Positions 6,877 through 9,964 of a DNA stretch of 9,964 nucleotides are shown here, one piece after another. Below the pieces are notes generated by a model. That model was not told where the DNA came from and made no database searches. It saw only the letters and a list, made by a program, of their open reading frames with translations. Each line of letters starts with the position of its first letter. The first letter of the stretch is position 1. Made by a program: the position numbers and the translations under genes. Source of the stretch: Chitinophagales bacterium (lineage in GTDB: Bacteria > Bacteroidota > Bacteroidia > Chitinophagales > UBA10324); assembly GCA_013695715.1 (NCBI GenBank), contig JACCZZ010000038.1:1-9964 (forward strand). Direction: 5' to 3'.

Positions 6877-7032
6877 CTACTTCAAGCTTTTTTCATCAGA
6901 GACAGTTAGTTTCTTCCGACCTTGTCTTCTGCGGCTGCTTAGCACGGCGCGGCCATCCTTCGACTTCATACGTTCACGAAATCCATGCTTGTTTTTCCGC
7001 TTTGTGGTAGATGGTTGATACGTTCTCTTCAT
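6877..7032 (-). CDS. rpmH: 50S ribosomal protein L34
   Basis: Reading from the ATG at 7032-7030 to the TAG at 6879-6877 gives 51 residues, beginning [20 protein letters not shown] and continuing [21 protein letters not shown]. This is the unmistakable L34 sequence, very rich in Arg and Lys. L34 binds 23S rRNA in the large ribosomal subunit. The last ten residues ([10 protein letters not shown]) extend a little past the usual 44-46-residue length, as is common in Bacteroidota. It is the first gene of the rpmH-rnpA-yidD unit, and a recognisable promoter lies 23 bases upstream. No dnaA gene or origin-like repeats are seen next to it in this window. Confidence 0.97.
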   Translation of the reverse strand: MKRTYQPSTTKRKNKHGFRERMKSKDGRAVLSSRRRQGRKKLTVSDEKSLK

Positions 7033-7054
7033 GATTTACTCAATTTTGATCGAA

Positions 7055-7087
7055 CAAAGATAGAAGTTAATTTATTCTATTCTGAAA
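7055..7087 (-). promoter_or_regulatory. Bacteroidota-type promoter of rpmH-rnpA-yidD
   Basis: On the minus strand TATCTTTG (7062-7055) matches the Bacteroidota -7 consensus TAnnTTTG exactly. TTTC (7087-7084), a 3-of-4 match to the -33 element TTTG, lies upstream with a 21-base spacer. The -7 element is 22 bases before the rpmH start codon, giving a short leader. It sits in the 81-base gap after rho, so rpmH need not depend on rho transcription. Confidence 0.55.
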
Positions 7088-7113
7088 GCACATTAATGCT
7101 GGAGTTCTTTGCT

Positions 7114-8697
7114 TTATGCATTCATCGAAATCAAAAACTCCTCATTTGACTTGGTGCCTCTCATGCGATCGAGCAGAAATTTCATCGCTTCCTCACTCGT
7201 CATATCGGCTAAATGGTTGCGTAATATCCACATACGCTGTAACATTTCGCGGTCGAGCAACAGGTCTTCACGGCGTGTGCTGGAACCTGTAACGTCTACG
7301 GCAGGAAAGATGCGTTTGTTTGATAATTTTCTGTCAAGCTGCAACTCCATGTTTCCTGTTCCCTTGAATTCTTCAAAAATAACTTCATCCATTTTTGAGC
7401 CTGTATCAATGAGAGCAGTAGCCAGAATTGTGAGTGATCCACCATGCTCAATATTCCTTGCAGCACCAAAAAATTGCTTGGGCTTATGTAAGGCATTCGC
7501 TTCAACACCACCTGATAATACTTTTCCCGATGCAGGCGAAACTGTGTTGTGCGCCCTTGCAAGCCGGGTGATAGAATCAAGAAGAATGACAACATCATTG
7601 CCGCATTCAACCATACGTTTTGCCTTTTCAAGAACAATGGCAGCCACCTTGACATGTTTCTCAGCAGGTTCGTCGAACGTAGAGGCAACTACTTCAGCAC
7701 GAACACTTCGCTCCATATCAGTCACCTCCTCTGGCCGCTCATCCACAAGCAGTACGATCAGGTATACTTCAGGATGGTTTTTCGCGATAGCGTTGGCTAC
7801 TGCTTTAAGCAGCATCGTCTTTCCGGTTTTAGGTTGAGCCACAATTAATCCGCGCTGTCCCTTTCCTATCGGAGTAAACATATCTATCACCCTCGTGGAG
7901 TAATCATTTGATTCCATAAAGAGATCGAGCTTCTCATCTGGAAAAAGAGGTGTGAGATAATCGAAAGGCACACGGTCACGAATCTCTTCAGGCTTTCTGC
8001 CATTAATAGATGCTACCTTCAAAAGAGCAAAATATTTTTCACCCTCCTTCGGCGGCCGCACTGAGCCTGTAACAGTATCGCCGGTTTTTATTCCAAAAAG
8101 CTTTATTTGCGAGGGAGAAACATATATATCATCAGGAGATGACAAATAGTTATAATCTGAAGACCTAAGAAAACCATAACCATCGCTCATAATTTCCAGA
8201 ACACCCTCTCCTTCAACCATTCCATCAAGGTCAACATTGAAGGCTACCTCTTTACGAAATGGAAGACGCTGAAACTGTCCGTTCTTCTCATAACGGATAG
8301 CATCTTCTGATTTTTCTTCAGGTACAGATGATTGTTCCTGAGGAAGCGTCGGTTCAACTTTTAGTTCAACTTGTTGCTCTTCTTCCCTTTCTGCCTCTTG
8401 TTCAATTTTTGGCTGAGGTGCGGGCTCAAGCTCACCTGCAGGTATAGATGAATGAGGTGCTTCTTGTGCTACTGTTGCTGTTTCCTCAACTAGAGTGGTG
8501 ATTTTTCGTCGGCGAACCTTAGGCTTATTGTCGTCAGCAGCTTGTTTAGAAAGATCAGGCGCTATAGACTGCTTATCAAGAATTTTATAAATAAGATCTT
8601 GCTTTACAAGTTTCTGATGATTTTCGATTTTCAGAGTCTCAGCAATATCTTTAAGCTCAGGGACGAGCATCTCGTTCAATTGCAGAATGTCGTACAT
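7114..8697 (-). CDS. rho: Transcription termination factor Rho
   Basis: Rho is the hexameric RNA-dependent ATPase that ends transcription of untranslated RNA. The 527 residues exceed the roughly 420 of E. coli Rho because of an insert. Residues 1-42 form the SAP-like N-terminal helical domain ([18 protein letters not shown]). Residues about 46-150 are low-complexity: a basic patch (KPKVRRRK, 58-65), then Glu/Gln/Pro-rich sequence. The cold-shock RNA-binding domain follows with the RNP motif SDGYGFLRS (171-179). The ATPase core has Walker A at 283-294 ([12 protein letters not shown]), Walker B at 368-374 (DVVILLD), SKMDEV (434-439) and the arginine-bearing STRREDLL (473-480). Every core motif is intact. 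The Walker A has Gln where E. coli has Pro (APPKAGKT). A leader of more than 100 bases with hairpins precedes the ATG. It is probably transcribed alone. Confidence 0.98.
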   Translation of the reverse strand: MYDILQLNEMLVPELKDIAETLKIENHQKLVKQDLIYKILDKQSIAPDLSKQAADDNKPKVRRRKITTLVEETATVAQEAPHSSIPAGELEPAPQPKIEQEAEREEEQQVELKVEPTLPQEQSSVPEEKSEDAIRYEKNGQFQRLPFRKEVAFNVDLDGMVEGEGVLEIMSDGYGFLRSSDYNYLSSPDDIYVSPSQIKLFGIKTGDTVTGSVRPPKEGEKYFALLKVASINGRKPEEIRDRVPFDYLTPLFPDEKLDLFMESNDYSTRVIDMFTPIGKGQRGLIVAQPKTGKTMLLKAVANAIAKNHPEVYLIVLLVDERPEEVTDMERSVRAEVVASTFDEPAEKHVKVAAIVLEKAKRMVECGNDVVILLDSITRLARAHNTVSPASGKVLSGGVEANALHKPKQFFGAARNIEHGGSLTILATALIDTGSKMDEVIFEEFKGTGNMELQLDRKLSNKRIFPAVDVTGSSTRREDLLLDREMLQRMWILRNHLADMTSEEAMKFLLDRMRGTKSNEEFLISMNA

Positions 8698-8726
8698 AAA
8701 TGGAGGTTCGATGAGTTAAAACTTTA

Positions 8727-8773
8727 AATGCAGTTGTTTTGCATTATTCGCAGGGAGGTAAGCCTGATCCTGC
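8727..8773 (-). promoter_or_regulatory. Structured leader of rho: two adjacent hairpins
   Basis: In minus-strand RNA, GCAGG (8773-8769) pairs with CCTGC (8754-8750), and inside it AGG/CCT closes a CUUA loop. Four bases later AATGCA (8745-8740) pairs with TGCATT (8732-8727) around a 7-base loop. Both lie within 80 bases of the rho start codon. Rho is autoregulated through its leader in E. coli; whether these hairpins take part in anything similar is inference. Confidence 0.3.
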
Positions 8774-8844
8774 TAATGAGTAATGATGAAATAGATTATT
8801 TGGCTTTAATAAATTGAATCCCCGAAAGAGGAATAACTATGCAG

Positions 8845-8852
8845 CAAATGTA
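8845..8852 (-). promoter_or_regulatory. Candidate -7 element of the rho promoter
   Basis: TACATTTG on the minus strand fits the TAnnTTTG consensus exactly. A TTTG lies upstream (8872-8869) but with a 16-base spacer, shorter than the usual 19-21. If used, the rho leader would be about 140 bases long. Confidence 0.35.
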
Positions 8853-9023
8853 TGTAAAGAAATCTAAACAAAAAATTCAATAATCTTCAATCATACTAAA
8901 GTAAAGGTAATGATTTATAAGCGGTAAAATTACAGAGTTTTTTTGATATTCAAAAATAACTGCAAGGCAGATTAGACATGTTTCACTTCTTCCAAAATAA
9001 GAATCATTTAACCTTCTATAATT

Positions 9024-9031
9024 TAAATTTG
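9024..9031 (+). promoter_or_regulatory. Candidate -7 element of the HAD phosphatase gene
   Basis: TAAATTTG matches TAnnTTTG exactly and ends 26 bases before the ATG. No TTTG-like -33 element is found at the expected distance, so the match may be fortuitous in AT-rich sequence. Confidence 0.3.
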
Positions 9032-9057
9032 CTGCAATAAAATATGAACAACACCTT

Positions 9058-9750
9058 ATGAGGCAATACGCCCATGTTTTCTTCGACCTCGATGAAACCT
9101 TATGGGATTTTAAGCGAAATTCGGTAGAGACTCTGGAAGAGGTCCTTAAATTATATAAATTGGAAAGTAAGGGAGTTAACACTTCCTTGTTTTCTGAAAG
9201 GTACCATTACCACAATAGTGTTTACTGGGGTTTATTCAGGAAAGGAATGATAGCAAGAGAAGAGCTGCGGATAATTCGGTTTACTTCTACTCTTAAGGAA
9301 TTTGAATTAACAGATAACGAGCTTGCCATAAGAATGTCTGAATCTTACCTTACCCTACTTCCAACCAAAACAAAATTATACGATGATGCACACGAAATAC
9401 TCAGTTATTTACAAGCTAAATATTCATTGCACATCATTACCAATGGGTTTGAAGAGGTGCAGATTATGAAACTTCGTAACTCAGGAATCACTGCTTATTT
9501 TAAATATGTAATCTCATCTGAAATGGCAGGAAGCCAGAAACCCAACAGAGAAATCTTCAAATATGCTTTCAACAAAACAAATGCCTCAGTACTCGATAGC
9601 ATATTCATTGGCGATAGCATTGAAGCGGATATTCAGGGAGCTAAATCAGTGGGAATGGACCATGTGCTTTTTAATCCAGATAGAATACAACACCTGGAAC
9701 AAGTGACCTATGAAATAAATGCGCTTAAGGAGCTGAAAACGTTTCTTTAA
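9058..9750 (+). CDS. HAD-superfamily hydrolase, YjjG/YfnB type (probable 5'-nucleotidase)
   Basis: The 230-residue protein has all four HAD motifs: motif I FFDLDETLWDF with nucleophile Asp10 and Asp12, motif II ITNGF with Thr128, motif III Lys161 in SQKPNREIF, and motif IV IGDSIEADIQGAK with Asp186 and Asp191. A helical cap (about 18-100) sits between motifs I and II, making it a subclass I (C1-cap) phosphatase. The Trp after DLDETL and the overall length and motif spacing match the YjjG/YfnB group, whose E. coli member dephosphorylates non-canonical pyrimidine nucleotides in the cytoplasm. Substrate identity is therefore a family inference. ATG start; no strong Shine-Dalgarno site. It is divergent from rho and lies 131 bases before trhO on the same strand. 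A relative such as phosphoglycolate phosphatase is possible but less likely. Confidence 0.88.
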   Translation: MRQYAHVFFDLDETLWDFKRNSVETLEEVLKLYKLESKGVNTSLFSERYHYHNSVYWGLFRKGMIAREELRIIRFTSTLKEFELTDNELAIRMSESYLTLLPTKTKLYDDAHEILSYLQAKYSLHIITNGFEEVQIMKLRNSGITAYFKYVISSEMAGSQKPNREIFKYAFNKTNASVLDSIFIGDSIEADIQGAKSVGMDHVLFNPDRIQHLEQVTYEINALKELKTFL

Positions 9751-9794
9751 CTATAGGGTAGAAGCCTAATTCATAAGTCGATAAAAAGTACCAG

Positions 9795-9830
9795 ATGTTC
9801 CAACTCAATAACCTTAGGCGAATGGAACAT
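9795..9830 (+). other. Inverted repeat between the HAD phosphatase gene and trhO
   Basis: ATGTTCCA (9795-9802) and TGGAACAT (9823-9830) are perfect 8-base inverted arms with a 20-base loop, 44 bases after the phosphatase stop. A T-rich stretch follows about 12 bases later, too far for a standard terminator. It could be a weak terminator of the phosphatase gene or a protein-binding dyad upstream of trhO. Confidence 0.35.
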
Positions 9831-9841
9831 TTACAAAGATT

Positions 9842-9849
9842 TATTTTTG
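9842..9849 (+). promoter_or_regulatory. Candidate -7 element of trhO
   Basis: TATTTTTG agrees with TAnnTTTG and lies 32 bases before the trhO ATG. There is no TTTG or TTG at the expected -33 distance. The sequence is T-rich, so a chance match is possible. Confidence 0.25.
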
Positions 9850-9881
9850 CGTTAGTTTTTCTTATCAGGAAATATTGAACA

Positions 9882-9964
9882 ATGAAACCCTACAAAAGCT
9901 TATTGTTTTACAAATACATCCGTATTCAGGATGCCGAACAATTTGCAGCTGATCATCTTTTTTT
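9882..9964 (+). CDS. trhO: tRNA uridine-34 hydroxylase TrhO (YceA), 5' end only
   Basis: Only the first 27 codons are in the window; the rest lies beyond the right edge. The visible N-terminus reads MKPYKSLLFYKYIRIQDAEQ then FAADHLF. This fits the start of the TrhO/YceA family, which opens with a strand containing FYKY followed by an acidic, Pro- or Ala-containing turn and a helix (compare SFYKYFHIADP in E. coli). TrhO adds oxygen to U34 of certain tRNAs in prephenate-independent 5-hydroxyuridine formation and carries a rhodanese domain with a catalytic cysteine, which would lie outside the window. The ATG is preceded by AT-rich sequence with no clear ribosome-binding site. The short visible part limits confidence. 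Confidence 0.72.
   Translation, partial: MKPYKSLLFYKYIRIQDAEQFAADHLF

Larger units (their letters stand above)
8698..9057. other. 360-base divergent spacer between rho and the HAD phosphatase gene
   Basis: No convincing gene is seen here; the only longer frame overlaps the phosphatase gene antisense and has no recognisable protein features. The stretch is AT-rich. It holds the probable rho leader with two adjacent small hairpins on the rho side (8727-8773), a -7-like element for rho (8845-8852), and one for the phosphatase gene (9024-9031). The middle part (about 8855-9020) shows nothing I can name. Confidence 0.6.

Noticed and set aside
6877..7032. Possible chromosome origin next to rpmH
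   Set aside because: No dnaA gene, DnaA-box cluster or AT-rich unwinding repeats are visible; rpmH is flanked by rho here, and in Bacteroidota it need not be near the origin.
7109..7848. Plus-strand open frames opposite rho
   Set aside because: They are antisense to a strongly conserved rho coding sequence and show no protein family features.
8877..9182. Minus-strand open frame of 101 codons overlapping the HAD phosphatase start
   Set aside because: It is antisense to a well-supported gene over a third of its length, has no recognisable domain, and looks like a shadow frame.
1..9964. A sulfur-metabolism system linking the MBL-rhodanese gene and the rhodanese-domain TrhO
   Set aside because: The two genes are at opposite ends, on opposite strands, separated by housekeeping genes, and TrhO acts in tRNA hydroxylation; a functional link is not supported.

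Overview
The window looks like an ordinary chromosomal stretch from a member of the Bacteroidota. The evidence is the AT-rich sequence, the lack of Shine-Dalgarno sites before most starts, -7 elements of the form TAnnTTTG upstream of several genes, a Rho factor with a long low-complexity insertion ahead of its RNA-binding domain, and the gene string rpmH-rnpA-yidD followed by an S41 protease. The species cannot be fixed from the sequence alone; it fits a Chitinophagia, Saprospiria or Sphingobacteriia type genome.

Layout. Everything from 1 to about 8700 lies on the minus strand. Read in the direction of transcription it runs: rho (8697-7114); rpmH, rnpA and yidD (7032-6203); an S41 carboxy-terminal processing protease (6002-4344); a secreted M28 aminopeptidase with a PDZ domain (4270-2588); tsaB (2515-1835); two related ArsR-type repressors (1702-1352 and 1166-861); and a CstB-like metallo-beta-lactamase/rhodanese fusion that runs off the left edge (814-1). 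A divergent 360-base spacer (8698-9057) separates rho from two plus-strand genes: a YjjG-type HAD phosphatase (9058-9750) and the first 27 codons of trhO (from 9882).

How they work together. rho, rpmH, rnpA, yidD, tsaB and trhO are housekeeping genes for transcription termination, ribosome assembly, tRNA maturation, membrane protein insertion and tRNA modification. The S41 and M28 enzymes are exported proteases with PDZ domains. The left end is the most accessory-like part: two ArsR repressors, about 48% identical by eye over a 64-residue core and without any cysteine, precede a likely persulfide dioxygenase/sulfurtransferase. The nearer repressor probably shares a transcript with it.

Regulatory structure. 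A good intrinsic terminator sits between the S41 and M28 genes, with its U-tract ending 15 bases before the M28 start codon. A second hairpin terminates arsR2, and its G-U pairs only work as minus-strand RNA. A perfect 26-base palindrome fills the gap between arsR1 and the MBL-rhodanese gene. The rpmH promoter is readable. I see no mobile element, CRISPR array, rRNA or tRNA gene, and no clearly new multi-gene system. The items worth a second look are the cysteine-free ArsR pair next to a sulfur gene, the palindrome, the terminator that crowds the M28 start, and the charge-patterned linker of Rho.
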